Shown: piece after piece, positions 10,191 to 22,130 of the stretch
How positions within the stretch are numbered: position 1 is the first letter of the stretch
Layout: each line of letters starts with the position of its first letter
Assembly (NCBI GenBank): GCA_000787465.1
Contig: JSYX01000377.1
Coordinates: 1 to 33,979, forward strand
DNA from: Thermomucor indicae-seudaticae
Taxonomy: Eukaryota > Mucoromycota > Mucoromycetes > Mucorales > Lichtheimiaceae
DNA: 33,979 nucleotides
Reading direction: 5' to 3'
Notes under the pieces: model-generated
What the model saw: the letters and a program-made list of their open reading frames with translations, nothing else
Told to the model about the DNA's origin: nothing
Databases searched by the model: none
Translations under genes and position numbers: made by a program

Positions 10191-11856
10191 ATGGCGTCTG
10201 AAGAACTGCCAGATACGGTTGATGGCCTTTTGTATCGCATGTCAAATGAGTTGACCTGTCCAATATGGTGCGCTAGCTAGCCAGCCAGCCAGCATCATGT
10301 ACAAGTCCCCTTTTTAATTTAAAAGCTTCCAGTCTTCAATTGCTTACAGATGCGGTCGGCACACCGTGTGGCCATGTCTACTGTCGAGAATGCATTACGC
10401 AGGCACTTGAACCCACAAATAAATGTCCAATGTGCAAGCAACAGGTGCATCGGCGACGTCTTTATACAGCTACTTCCATCGACAACCTTGCAAAGGAATT
10501 CAGGAACCTTCGCAACGCGTATGAAAATGAGACAGGCAACGGTGGGTAAATAGGACGGTGTTCTACGATGAGGGGCGGCTAATTGGGGATGTACAGTGCT
10601 CTCGCAGCAGGTGTCGTCGCGTTTCTGGACTGCTGCTCAGCAGCCCATGCAGGATTTGTCGCAGCAGTTCCCATATCCCACGAAAGGCGATTCCTCCAGC
10701 CGTAATAATGCTCAGTCCTCACAAAGAACAGGAGCAAGTCATCAAGGCCAGAGGCTGTTATCATCTGGACCGTAATTAATATGACTTTATAGCAGGAGAC
10801 AAGATCAGAGACATGCGATTCGGATATTACGTTTGTCAGTTCGCTTGAAATACGTCAAGGTAAAAGCTAGAAATTGAGAAGCCACATTTGGAAGAATAAG
10901 CTTAAGCTTGATTAATAAAGTTTCGTTAGCCGATGAAGCAGGACGACGATCTGTCGCACACCAGGACGCTGCCAGCAGCACCCAAAATTCTTCTAGATAT
11001 GTGATTCTCTGTACGCATGTTACCGATGCTCAAGTGGTAAGGGGATATACAGGATTCAAAAGCCAAAGATTCTGACTTGCTGCTGCAAGCTGCGGGAATT
11101 AAACGACCTTACGCGGGCGTTTTCGAATGTGCAAGAGATAAAGGAAGCGTCGTGGGAAATGACACACCTTGTGACGGCCACTGGTGAGTCGGTGCATCCT
11201 TCTCCTGGGTGGTGATCTTGTTGTTCATTCTTTGGGTAGAGCAGGGTAGATTGGCTAAAAGAACCATTAAATACTGGCAAGCTTTGCTGATGGGAAAAAT
11301 CATTGTGGGCCAAGATTGTGAGTATGTTGAAGAATCTCTTTTGGACTGTTGCTGAAAAAAATTCCTGCAGGGATTACGGCGTGTCATCGTGAGGGGCGCA
11401 TGGTCCCAAGTGAACCATACCAAGTCGTGGGTGACTCGCTCTGCAGAGATCGGGGCACGCCTCAAAGAGCACGAGAACGCTTGGTGAATGGGGTAAGATT
11501 TGGACATATTCCCGTCCCGAGAGACGCATACCAATGCATCAGTTCAGGAACCAAAACTGTTTGAAAACTTTGTGTTTTGGCTCTATGGCGAATTTAATCG
11601 TCCAAGCAAACAAGAGGTTTCATCATTGATAAGTCTTGGCGGGGGCCGGATCGTAGAGTCGGCTGATATGCTGCCGCCTGATGGGTACATTATATGCTGT
11701 TCAAAAATGACCCTAACCGAGGCTAGAAAGGTGTTGCATACGTATGGCAAGCATCCTCTGGCGAGTCTCTGGATCATGGACTGCATCAGCTTTTACCGGT
11801 TGTGCCCCACACCACGTTATCGTTCCGGTCAAGGACATTTTTTGTTGGAATCCTGA
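10191..11856 (+). CDS. BRCA1-like protein: RING finger plus tandem BRCT domains
   Basis: Probable nuclear E3 ubiquitin ligase and phosphopeptide reader in DNA repair. Exons: 10191-10267, 10333-10541, 10597-10771, 10840-10859, 10930-11036, 11090-11183, 11240-11317, 11371-11492, 11548-11856 (396 aa). The RING is a complete C3HC4: C23, C26, C38, H40, C43, C46, C57, C60, followed by the helix expected of BRCA1. A Ser/Gln-rich linker (about 95-180) replaces the very long middle of animal BRCA1. BRCT1 (about 183-256) has THLVTAT, RTIKYWQALLMGK and a conserved Trp (254); BRCT2 (about 297-378) has KLFENFVFWLYGEF, GGGRIVES and WIMDCISFYR. The linker between the BRCTs resembles BRCA1 (YQVVGD, PQRARER). 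Exon 4 is only 20 bases and is inferred from phase. BARD1 or another RING-BRCT protein is possible; no ankyrin repeats are present, which argues against BARD1. Confidence 0.85.
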
Positions 11857-11865
11857 TCTGCAACA

Positions 11866-12231
11866 ATGGCGTCGGACTTTCTGGGGAGCTTTAAGAGCAT
11901 TTTTTTGGAGTCGGACGGTCTCTCTCTCTCTTCTTCCCTTTCCAATGTTTTTTATCTTGGCACCATTTGCGCAGCAAGCACCATATGAACTGGGTTATTT
12001 CGCATACGTCAGGCGAATTTTATCACCAGCAACAGCAACCGTAACGAACGGCGAAGGAACCGTCGATCCCCGTAATCAATTGATGCCAGTACGGCAACTC
12101 AGACGAGGGCGTGTTAACCGCCGAGCATGGTGCAACCTACCCGACGTATCGGTCAATGATCCCCACCCTACTTGACTACATTCGGTCGTAATACGTCTCT
12201 TACGTAAAATTAATTCGAGCCATTTGGACAT
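11866..12231 (+). CDS. Possible small gene downstream of BRCA1-like gene
   Basis: An ATG in good context at 11866 opens MASDFLGSFKSIFLESD; a pyrimidine-rich stretch follows (about 11922-11983) with candidate acceptors, then a frame containing PYELGYFAYV. A 49-base intron with donor GTAACG (about 12041) and acceptor GCCAG (about 12089) would lead into a last exon containing HGATYPTYRS and ending LLDYIRS at 12229-12231. Every join is plausible but none is anchored by a known family. It may instead be 3' sequence of the BRCA1-like gene or non-coding. Confidence 0.25.
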
Positions 12232-12507
12232 TGTTGCCAGGAAATTAATGAAACAATGCACATTCCAAAACCCAATGTTGGCTATTTGTCAATGACTGCG
12301 TTAATATCGTAAGGTAATATTAACCGGGGACGGTTCAGGATAGAGCACAACGTAGTCAGTAGTACAGTCCTTCAATTCGACGGATGGTCCGTGATCATCG
12401 AACGAAGGCACACTCCAATAGACACAGGACAGATGCTTGCGCAACTTTCAAATACCATATTAACGCATTAGGGTGACAATAAAGATTCAGAAGGCATGGG
12501 GAATTGT
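12232..12507. other. Intergenic, 3' flank of SR-protein gene
   Basis: No supported gene. AT-richer sequence between the plus-strand BRCA1-like region and the end of the minus-strand SR-protein gene; nothing recognisable beyond short stop-rich frames. Confidence 0.5.
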
Positions 12508-13511
12508 TTAATAGTAATAGTCTCTGTGATGTCGACTCAAACTGCTGCGGCTGTGGTGTCGCCTATCTCTTGAATCAGATCGCTGCCGCCGCCGCCTAGA
12601 GTGTCGATAACCTACAGACATAATACAAGTTCATAATGAAGCGAAAAGAAAGAAGTGCCTAGCGTTCTTTTTACCATCATAGTCATGGCGATGTCGATCT
12701 CTATCGTCATAATGGTCTCTTTTCCTTGACGAACGTCTACTTCTGGAGCGACTTCTCGAGCGGCTCCGCGCTCTTCTCGATCTGCTTCTTGACCTTGAGC
12801 GGCTGCGTCGTCTTCTCGATCTGCTTCGCGACCTTTCATGGGAAGAAGATTTTTCACCGCGCACCCTACGTATGCTCTGTTAACCGCAACGTGAGGGGGA
12901 ACAAACAAGCCAATCTCGGTGCTGCCCTACCGAATCGGTTTCCCCTTCACGACACGATCTGAAAAGTGGACAGCTGCGTCTGCACCTTGCTTTGACGCAA
13001 ACTCAATCGTAGCATACGGACAGTCCAGAGTCAGCTGTACAATGTCGCCACAGGGTCGAAAGAGCTCTCTCAAGTCTTGTTCTGTCACGTCTGAAGAAAG
13101 CCCAGAGACGTAAGCTACATGCTGCCGTGAGGCGGTGTCCTTGTTCTTTGTCGTCGGAGCAGCAGTAGCAAGCGATGTAATAATTATACGATCGCCGAAG
13201 TCTGTGCCGGACAAATGCAAAGCTGTCTGTGCAGCTTCCTCATTTGCATATTCAATCGTTGCCTCGAGTGAGCCGTCATTGTACGGACTATTGCTCGTGT
13301 TATACATATATATATGTATATATATATATATGCCCGGAAGGATAAAGCATGGTTTCTACCTTTTACGCAATTCAAGATGCAGGATAGGGCCCAGAAATTC
13401 AAACAGTGTCTTGACCATTTCCTCGGTCGCGTCAGCAGTAATGTTGGCTGCCTTAACGACAGTTCTGTTGCTCATGTCATCAAGAACTGCATTGGCACCC
13501 GAGGAGCTCAT
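12508..13511 (-). CDS. SR-type splicing regulator with two RRMs (SREK1/SRSF11-like)
   Basis: Nuclear RNA-binding splicing factor. Minus-strand exons: 13511-13360, 13293-12931, 12874-12675, 12611-12508 (272 aa). RRM1 starts after residue 15 and has the SRSF11/SREK1 style FEFLGPILHLEL; GDRIIITSL closes it. RRM2 contains HVAYVSGLSSDVTEQDLREL and DCPYATIEFASKQGADAAVH, then KGKPIR. The rest is an Arg-Ser domain (RSRSRSRSRRARSRSRSRS) followed by a basic, His/Tyr-rich end (RDYYY). The alternative acceptor (CAGAG, exon 3 start 12874) keeps the RS frame; the neighbouring CAG would give a non-RS frame. Intron 1 contains a TA dinucleotide tract. The start at 13511 is the first Met before RRM1; an upstream frame at 13649 (MSEEAPFMND) ends in a stop and may be a uORF. 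Confidence 0.85.
13305..13331. repeat. TA microsatellite in intron 1 of the SR-protein gene
   Basis: A nearly pure TA/AT dinucleotide run with a central TATGTA interruption. It lies wholly inside the inferred 66-base intron (13294-13359), so length change there would not alter the protein. Confidence 0.85.
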
Positions 13512-13985
13512 GTCCAGTCCACCACAGAGGCAGTAATTGTCAAGGTTCAAGGCGCGGGATAAGCCAATCAGAAGACGAGTTCCTTTCCCGCCAATGCAGA
13601 TCGCGGCGTGTAATAGCCTCATCGTTCATAAAGGGGGCTTCTTCAGACATCACCATCAACACGCTTTCAGCGCGTTTAAGTGATGGCATGCAAAAATCAC
13701 GGATTTACCATTGCATGACACACAGTCAAACCTGGTTATAAATAAGCACATTTGAACTGTAACCAGCAGACTTTCCCTGCTACATTTGCGTCTTGCATTG
13801 TCACACGTATCGGCTGACCCGGTTATAATCACTATCATCAAAGATCAAAGTACAAATTTGCGCTGACAAAATTGGTGATTAGTACTAGGTTTGACTGTAT
13901 GCCCGTGCGGAAATTCCAAGATTTTTCCCACGATGCAGGGTCGATAATAAAAGCCTGCATGAAAGCCAGCGGACCTTCCAGACCG
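13512..13985. promoter_or_regulatory. Divergent promoter region, SR protein / HGD
   Basis: The 474 bases between the two divergent starts hold both promoters. On the minus strand a short frame from 13649 (MSEEAPFMND) overlaps the SR-protein 5' leader and stops before its start, consistent with a uORF. On the plus strand, in-frame Met codons at 13899 and 13959 precede the HGD start chosen here. Confidence 0.45.
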
Positions 13986-15649
<1,664 letters not shown>

Positions 15650-15745
15650 ATGTATTTTATTTATTAGCGAAAAAGAAGGAAAAAGGGGACAAATTAAATG
15701 AAACAATGGACTGAGGGGGGTATATTTAGGATGTGTATTATTAGT

Positions 15746-17309
15746 TTAGTTGGAAGCAGTCCAGCAGCCATTCTTCCATTCGGGAGCATTTGGGTTTAAC
15801 CCGTTCTTTTTCATGGTGGTGATATCAGCCAGAGGCGGGACCATGACCCGAGGAGATCCTATACGGGTAGCAGGCGGGGATACCAACGCCAATGGAAAGT
15901 CGGTATTCTTATTAGGACGCATCAGTGGCGAGGATGATCGCATGCTGGCTGTGCTGCTGGGTATCTTGACTCGGCAGTGGATCACTTCTCCGTTGATATT
16001 GGTATTGAATATCAGATAGCCGTCTTCCTCCTTGACTGAACTACTGCTCGTGTCTTCGTCTTGATGGCTCGAAGAAGGTGACGATTGCGGCGTTGGTAGT
16101 CGGTCCTGAGGAGGAGGAGGACGTACTGGCTGTTGCTGCTGCTGCTTGACTGCACGGTTAACAGGCCGTCTTTTTACCGCCTGTTGCTGCTGCTGCTGTT
16201 GCTTCCTGTTATTATTACTACATCTGGACTGCTGTTGACTTCGACACAGTTCGGCTTCCAGGGCCGCAATCCGTTGCTGAAGCTGATTTATCTTCAGAAT
16301 GTCTTCGGTCTGACGCTTGTGAAACTCCACGTGCTGTACTTCCAGCTGCTTGGATTTCTTTTGTTCTTCCGCAAGCCGTTGATTAAGACGCTGACACTCC
16401 TTTTGAAGGGCCTTGACTCGGTCTTCGGAAGACCGGTGGTCAATGACCTCGGTGGTGCTACGTCGTTTATTGTAAAGTTCTTGTTGCTGCAAAGAGGACT
16501 GAAGTTCCTGCACAGTTCTCTGCAGGGCTGCGTTTTCGCTTTCGAGTTTCTGCAATCGATCTGCCTCGTGGAGATTGCGGCGATGATCGGGGGTGGATCC
16601 TCTGTCCCACAAAGTACCCGTCTCGAGGTTGGTCAGGCGACGATCCAGGTCGCCTGTAAGCAGCTCGAGGCTTTGGACTCTGCGTACGATGGCGTAGTCA
16701 TAGTCGGTCTGAGGGTACTCGGGTCTCGTTGTCGGTTGAAAGTGGAGGTAGTGGCAACAAGGGCGCCTGGCCAGTAGCAGTCTATCCCAGAAGCGGTGCT
16801 GCTTTGGGATACAAGTACAATGTGTTAGGGGGCAGCACTGCGTCTCGTGCTCGTCAGCTCCTGTTCTACAAAACTGAATAGATAGACAAGGTTAGGAGAA
16901 AGAGGGGCCCGGACCCGTCAATCAAATGGCTTACGTTGTTCAAATCATCTGGCGTTATTTCGTGGTAGGCCATGTTCTTTGCGTGTTCAATCACATGGAT
17001 AATGGCTGGATCATCATAGACCGTACCGAGTCCTGAAAGTGGTCCCTTTGGGGGCTTCTTTGCTTTACTGTGAAAAATGCTGCTGCATGAGCCACCTGTA
17101 TCATTAGATTGCATAACGTATGTACCTATCGTGCTTCTCTTGATGCTCTTTTGGATGCTATGAAGAATTGATAAGTAAGTCTGTCTGTCTGTCTGCTACT
17201 AGATGTATTTGCGCTATACCTCTGTTTGCGAATGGGGTGACGGTGAAAGAGAAGACGAAGAGATGGATGAAGGCGACTCTGCACGGTAGTTGGATGCTGC
17301 TTGCGCCAT
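15746..17309 (-). CDS. Orphan Cys-rich, coiled-coil, polyQ protein
   Basis: Not recognised. Minus-strand exons: 17309-17220, 17157-17126, 17079-16935, 16873-15746 (464 aa). Parts in order: Ser-rich N-terminus (SPSSISSSSLSPSP); a globular-looking helix block (YDDPAIIHVIEHAKNMAYHE, about 64-83); a Cys/His-dense patch at 91-130 (C91, C102, C103, C108, C110, H115, C128, C129, H130) that could bind zinc; a Leu-heptad region about 150-305 (ESENAALQRTVQELQSSL; LNQRLAEEQKKSKQLE) typical of a coiled coil; two polyQ tracts about 310-340; a Pro/Ser-rich stretch; and a compact C-terminus that ends PEWKNGCWTASN. The intron 3 acceptor is ambiguous by three bases (17080 or 17083). A start within exon 3 of the longer frame (Met at 17114) is possible. 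Function unknown; scaffold or cytoskeletal adaptor is a guess only. Confidence 0.7.
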
Positions 17310-19411
17310 TGCAGATGATGATATTCCTTAATATGTATATTTAAAGTTATCAATTTGCAACCAGGCGTATAGATAATTGAAAAGAAGAAGAAGAAGAAGA
17401 AGAAGCGACGATTAAATAATAACAATCTCCTTGATAATAAAAGAGAGAAGAAAAAGAGAGAGAGAGAGGGAGAGCAAAAAAAAAGCTTTTTGAAGGTGTA
17501 AAAATAGCGGATTCTATTCCTTGTATGCAAAGGAGCAACCCACGAGTTCCTGATTCGGGGACTCGGGATTCGTCCATTGACCGAAAGCATACACACCCAC
17601 TTCGGCTCTCCAGAGAGTTCTTCCGGCTTCGTCTGCGGATCATGCAGCCAATGATTTCATCTGTATGCAACCTATTTGTTATCCGACCCCACCTCTTGAC
17701 CATGACAACGAGCGGAGTGTCTTTCTTGAAAAAAAATCATATCAACAAAGCTATCTAGCAAGATGGGGAAGGAGGGGGGAAGGGGCTCGGAATGAACAAA
17801 GAAGGTACATCACGCGGCAAAATGGGCTGTCAGAATGTCACAGGAACACGATAGATGCAGACAAAATGACAGTAATGAATTGGCCCAATCATTTCGATTG
17901 AAATAATGAAGTATCTCCCGGTTCACGCAGAACCACACTCTTCATGATCTTTCCGCGGACAGTCTGAGAAAAAAAAGGGCCGCTTCTTAATGACTAGAAT
18001 GTTGCACAAGACTCTTTGCACCAGAGTGATGTATGGTATATATCGTTTACAAGTAGATACTTTATAGCAATAAGCAATCCCAAGACAAGGACATGAATAA
18101 TGGGTCTGCTTCGAACCGTGATCGGATGTCACAAGGAAGATTCCTCTTCTTGGAAGACCAGCACCTGAATGTCCACGCGTATGAACAATCAAAATTCCAC
18201 GTTGTGCGAAGAGAACAAAGAACGTCGATCCGAAGCCTCTCCGATTGTCCGGCGCATGCAAGTTCCCTGACCATGAATGAATGATATGACCCTAAAAATA
18301 CGGAAAAAGTAAAGACTGTACATCGCTTTCACTATGTGGATAGCGTTATAATGCAAATTCATGTCTCGTTGCCACAGGGGTGCCTCCTTGACAGGCTAAT
18401 GATTCCTGCAAGCATTAGATGACTTCAAATTACTTGTACATGCGCGTGATGTTGGACGACAAGCAGCCCTTTTTAACCACTCTGCACTTTGTAGTCGTCA
18501 TACTATAGATCGTCTGTGAATCAGCCGTAAATGACTTCTTGGACTCTGGTTGCTCTTCTGCCCTGCGCCCTCCGTCGGCTATTATTTCGCTTGTGGTTCG
18601 CTGACCAACTATTTCGTTCAGAAATAGAGTGCGAGGCGTCTCGTACAAGTCTGTCAGTAACTGCTCTGACCAAATTCAGAGAGGTTGTTTGTACGAACTT
18701 TGAGTATAAGGATTCTGCTTCATGATGGCAGCAAGCTTATTCATGCCGTGTCTGTTTTTCTACGGTAGTTTTGAGTTTGTCAATGCTTGCCACATCGTCA
18801 TTTAAGCAGTGTCAGCTGACGTGCATGGTGCTGTGAAACGTACTGGATTTCTCGTTCGATCTTGCACTGAGTTAAAAGATGCCGGCGCTGGTGATGGCAC
18901 CGACTTTGCGTTCGTTTCTAATCACGATATGCTATCAAATGAAATTGCGTCCTTATTTGCGTTGACGTTAAAAACATATGAACTACCTCGGGCAATATGC
19001 CGGTTACAGCGCATGCTCGATAGAGATTAATGAAAATCATATTATATAGAAGCAAAATCCACCAACTTTGTTGTACAACTGCGTGTGATAATCGAAGTTA
19101 AGCACGAATAAAACCCGCGTTCTTCGCTGTCGCTTCATAGGCGGACTCATAGTACTCGCAGACAGCTGGGCACAACGGTGTCCATTAATCCACTATCCGA
19201 AGACGCACATAGTGAATGAAGTTGTTTTAAGGCCACTGAAGCCCATCGTGTAACAGTCCGCATTGCATCTTGCATTTGTTATCATGGAAACATTTTCCAT
19301 GCATCTCAACAAACATGAGTCCGTTGCCATTGTTTGTATATGTAACGTTGGCAGGTGTGTTTGTGGGTTTTTCGAACAAGTTTTTCTTTTCCATCTATAT
19401 GCGAGTTAGTA
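17310..19411. other. Gene-poor region, left part of the accessory block
   Basis: No conventional gene could be supported. The first 150 bases are the 5' flank of the orphan gene and contain simple repeats. Isolated protein-like frames occur: minus 18648-18430 (contains ETPRTLFLNEIVGQRTTSE, ends RMYK) and plus 18809-19030 (VKRTGFLVRSCTELKDAG), neither with a known family or splice partner. They may be pieces of decayed repeats. Confidence 0.4.
17381..17474. repeat. GAA and GA simple repeats
   Basis: A GAA trinucleotide tract (17381-17406) followed by a GA-rich tract (17441-17474), both purine-rich on the plus strand, in the 5' flank of the orphan gene at 15746-17309. On the transcribed (minus) side they read as TTC and TC pyrimidine tracts, a common feature of fungal promoters. 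Confidence 0.85.
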
Positions 19412-19597
19412 TTACGTCAATATCGGTATCGGACGGATGTGGCTGCCCTTCCAGTTGTCAAGGAGTTCTGCAGCACGCTTGCTTTGACTATCATTACCCT
19501 CTTCTTTCACTTCCTTCAACCAACTTCTGAGAGTCTGCAGGTTATCTCTCCCGAAACTCTGAAGTTTCTCGTCTGGAAATGCCTGAAGTGTTCTCAC
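19412..19597 (-). pseudogene. Orphan helical coding fragment
   Basis: A 61-residue minus-strand frame with strong protein character: LQAFPDEKLQSFGRDNLQ, RSWLKEVKEEGNDSQSKRAA, ELLDNWKG. Just 3' of it on the same strand are a TACTAAC branch motif (about 19404) and an acceptor ATATAG, then a second frame (MEKKNLFEKPTNTPANVTYT). The spacing is too short for a normal intron from the nearest donors, so the gene is either decayed or wrongly joined here. No family recognised; a small helical bundle is likely. Confidence 0.25.
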
Positions 19598-19731
19598 TGG
19601 GAATCAAACGGAGATGCTTCTTTCGCGCACCGGGAGCCACGCTTACGGTAACATGCGCGCTGTTTTCATGTAACCATGTGCGGTCACCTTCTCTACTTTG
19701 CAGAGATCCCGATTTTTCTAAAGTATTGGCC

Positions 19732-20367
19732 CTAGTTCCATTGGTCCACATCAAGAATTTTAAGAAAATGATTGCCAAAGAAGCGATAAATGTGACGTAG
19801 GGAACCAAGCACTGTGTTCCCGGGCGGCCGCCCCACGAGAAATGTTCTGGTCGAAGGATCTAGCAAAATCCATATTGCAACGTGCAATACCTGCTGGTGC
19901 ATCTGGTTGAGAAAGTGGTCCATAAGAAGCCGGACTTCCAGACGAGTCTGTACGATTGTCCCTGAATATGGCGACATGATTCGGTCAAGCAGCCCTAGCG
20001 AAAGATTGCATAAAGTCAATTCAAAGCCTAATGGGCCTATTCTCGTGAGATCTACCATGTAGGATCGCAGACTGGGAGCCGTTGAGCGTTGGCGCGTCGG
20101 TGGTAGAATGGTTGCTTTATCTTGTGGTGACTCCGGAGAAGCCACGGCCGGAGACACGGACAGAGGGAACAGGCATACTATAGTCGCATCCCGCAGAACC
20201 GCAAATGAGAGAGAACTCGTCGAGCCGGTAAAAGGTGTTCTATAGTGAGAAGCAATGAACTTCTCCAAGAGGAAAGCATGGCCAATCCGTGCCTCCGAGC
20301 AGTAACGCCAAACCGCGGCTACCGGCACGTCATCGACCGAGAGCGAGGGGAACACTTCGAAGTCCAC
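19732..20367 (-). CDS. Hypothetical frame in GC-rich island (uncertain)
   Basis: A 211-residue minus frame, opening upstream of its first Met as VRVAAADVDFEVFPSLSVDD and including VWRYCSEARIGHAFLLEKFI. Upstream on the same strand, 20651-20457 is another protein-like frame (PIQQNETEKIDQVLFPSAAQ; FLEFLERQKLQPFVEDMRR) followed by a 59-base candidate intron with donor GTGACT and a CCTAAC branch site, but joining them creates a stop. No family recognised. It could be a decayed lineage-specific or element-borne gene. Confidence 0.2.
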   Translation of the reverse strand: MDFEVFPSLSVDDVPVAAVWRYCSEARIGHAFLLEKFIASHYRTPFTGSTSSLSFAVLRDATIVCLFPLSVSPAVASPESPQDKATILPPTRQRSTAPSLRSYMVDLTRIGPLGFELTLCNLSLGLLDRIMSPYSGTIVQTRLEVRLLMDHFLNQMHQQVLHVAIWILLDPSTRTFLVGRPPGNTVLGSLRHIYRFFGNHFLKILDVDQWN

Positions 20368-22130
20368 GTCAGCGGCGGCGACACGAACGCCCAGTCCAAG
20401 TCTTGCGCCGACATGTTGTTAGGCAAGGTTTGTTTGAGCCGGACACGAAGACGAAGTCACCAAAACAGCCGAGATTTGCATGAAATGGTGCGCCGCATAT
20501 CCTCAACAAATGGCTGCAGCTTTTGGCGCTCCAGGAACTCCAGGAAGGTTCCGCGAAACGCAAGTTGGCCAGCTTGTGCGGCGGAAGGGAAGAGGACTTG
20601 GTCAATCTTCTCCGTTTCATTTTGCTGAATTGGCACGTCCATCGCTACCATCGCTATTGTCTAATGGTACCATCTTGCGCGGACATAAAATGCGGCCGAT
20701 CGTCCATCGGCATCACAACTACAGCTATGTCTGTATTGTCCTCCGTTCAGGTTCCGCTCTCCATGGTTACAGCTGGAGATGGATACTGCCGACTAGGCAC
20801 GTCCATGGCAATCGTCCCGTGAAAAAGACCCTCGGCAAAGCTTCAATGCGATCGACTTACTTTGGTTGCAAGCAAGACAAGTTTGCCCTGTGGCAACCAA
20901 GGAACGTGGCGTTGACTCGGCAGAGAACCTGCCAATATAGCATTCTCAGTCTGTTAACGACGATTGCACTCCTCAATAAGTAGCCTACAGTCGTACCATT
21001 CGCCTATTGTCGTACGTGCATGGCCCGTTGGAACGGGGGGCAAAAAATTAAGCGACTGCTCCCGAAAGAAGACTCACGAGTGTTACGTTTCTTTTTCTTG
21101 GCAACAATGTTGGATTACAATAACTCACAATATATCTATATTCATTTGCTGCGTTTTCTCCAATTTATTTAAACATCCCTTCTGCGCAAAGTGCGCGAGC
21201 CTGGGCGAGGAACAGGAATAGCTAAATATACGGTTCTGCCGTCGGGCAGTACCCGCGGCAGCAAACGGAAAGGGATGTCCGGGTCCGGAATGACGCCTCC
21301 GGCAGTGGCGTTCGAAACTGGAAAGGTGGTACGCTGTATTTCCATAACCGTTGCCTCGTCCGCGGATTGATCGCTGATGGACCCAATTTCGAGATCCCAG
21401 TCGTGGTGTCGAGGTCCGGGACGGCGGGATCGTCGGCTATCGAGCCGTCTCGATCTACAGAGAGCGGCTCTCTTGATCCAGCATTGTCAATGGCGGGTCG
21501 GCGGCGTTGAGGGTGTTCATCCTGCAGCCGTGGCTATGAAATCGCTCTCGTCAGCAAGGAAGGCACGAAATGATGTTAATCATGGTCACCGATATGTCGG
21601 TTTACCGTACATGAACAAGCGCCTCTGGCATAAGGTCCGCCAGATAGTAGACTCTGGTCCAAAAGAGGACAGAACGGTGGCGGTTCCGCCTGTCATAGTC
21701 TCGGGCATATGAAATCTGCCGCTGCACCGCTGGCGGCAAGTAGACAGGCGTTCGGCGGGCACAATCGTGAACGGCACGAGTGCAGCGCACTCGGCGGTCT
21801 CGGCAGGTGCCGCAGCGGGAAGAGCCGTTGGACCCAGGAAAGCAAGCCTGTAAATCCCTTTAGCAACTTATTACTCCCATGTCGATCTTTCAACTCTACC
21901 TTGTCGTGCGCAAAGCAAGTGAAGCACACGTTCTCCGGCTGTTAGTGAAGGTACACCACCTCGGAGTGCCGGAGATGACTGCCGGTAGAAAGTTTCGGCC
22001 TTTGGTCTTTCAAACGTCGACCGATCTCGGATTGACTCAATCCGGCCTCACTCATGCCCATCATGCGACCACACGTAAAATCGTCATACTCCTCACGGGG
22101 GACGAACTTCTTGTTTGAGATGTCCTGAAG
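19800..22130. other. GC-rich island, probably inserted
   Basis: This stretch is clearly more GC-rich than its flanks: 36 of 60 bases at 21421-21480 against 22 of 60 at 18301-18360. It carries long but mutually shifted open frames, mainly minus strand, such as TPVYLPPAVQRQISYARDY (near 21730) and PDPDIPFRLLPRVLPDGRTV (near 21270). At its right end is a transposase-like helix-turn-helix. No terminal repeats were found by eye. Confidence 0.45.

Noticed and set aside
10268..10332. CTAG/CCAG tetranucleotide repeats near 10272-10290
   Set aside because: They lie within the first intron of the BRCA1-like gene and are a short simple repeat with no further structure.
16133..16777. 214-residue plus-strand frame
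   Set aside because: Antisense of the coiled-coil/polyQ exon of the orphan gene; its long leucine runs are the reverse of CAG-type codons.
17126..17703. Two long minus-strand frames rich in Ser/Phe/Leu
   Set aside because: They arise from translating GAA/GA simple repeats on the reverse strand and lack any protein-like pattern.
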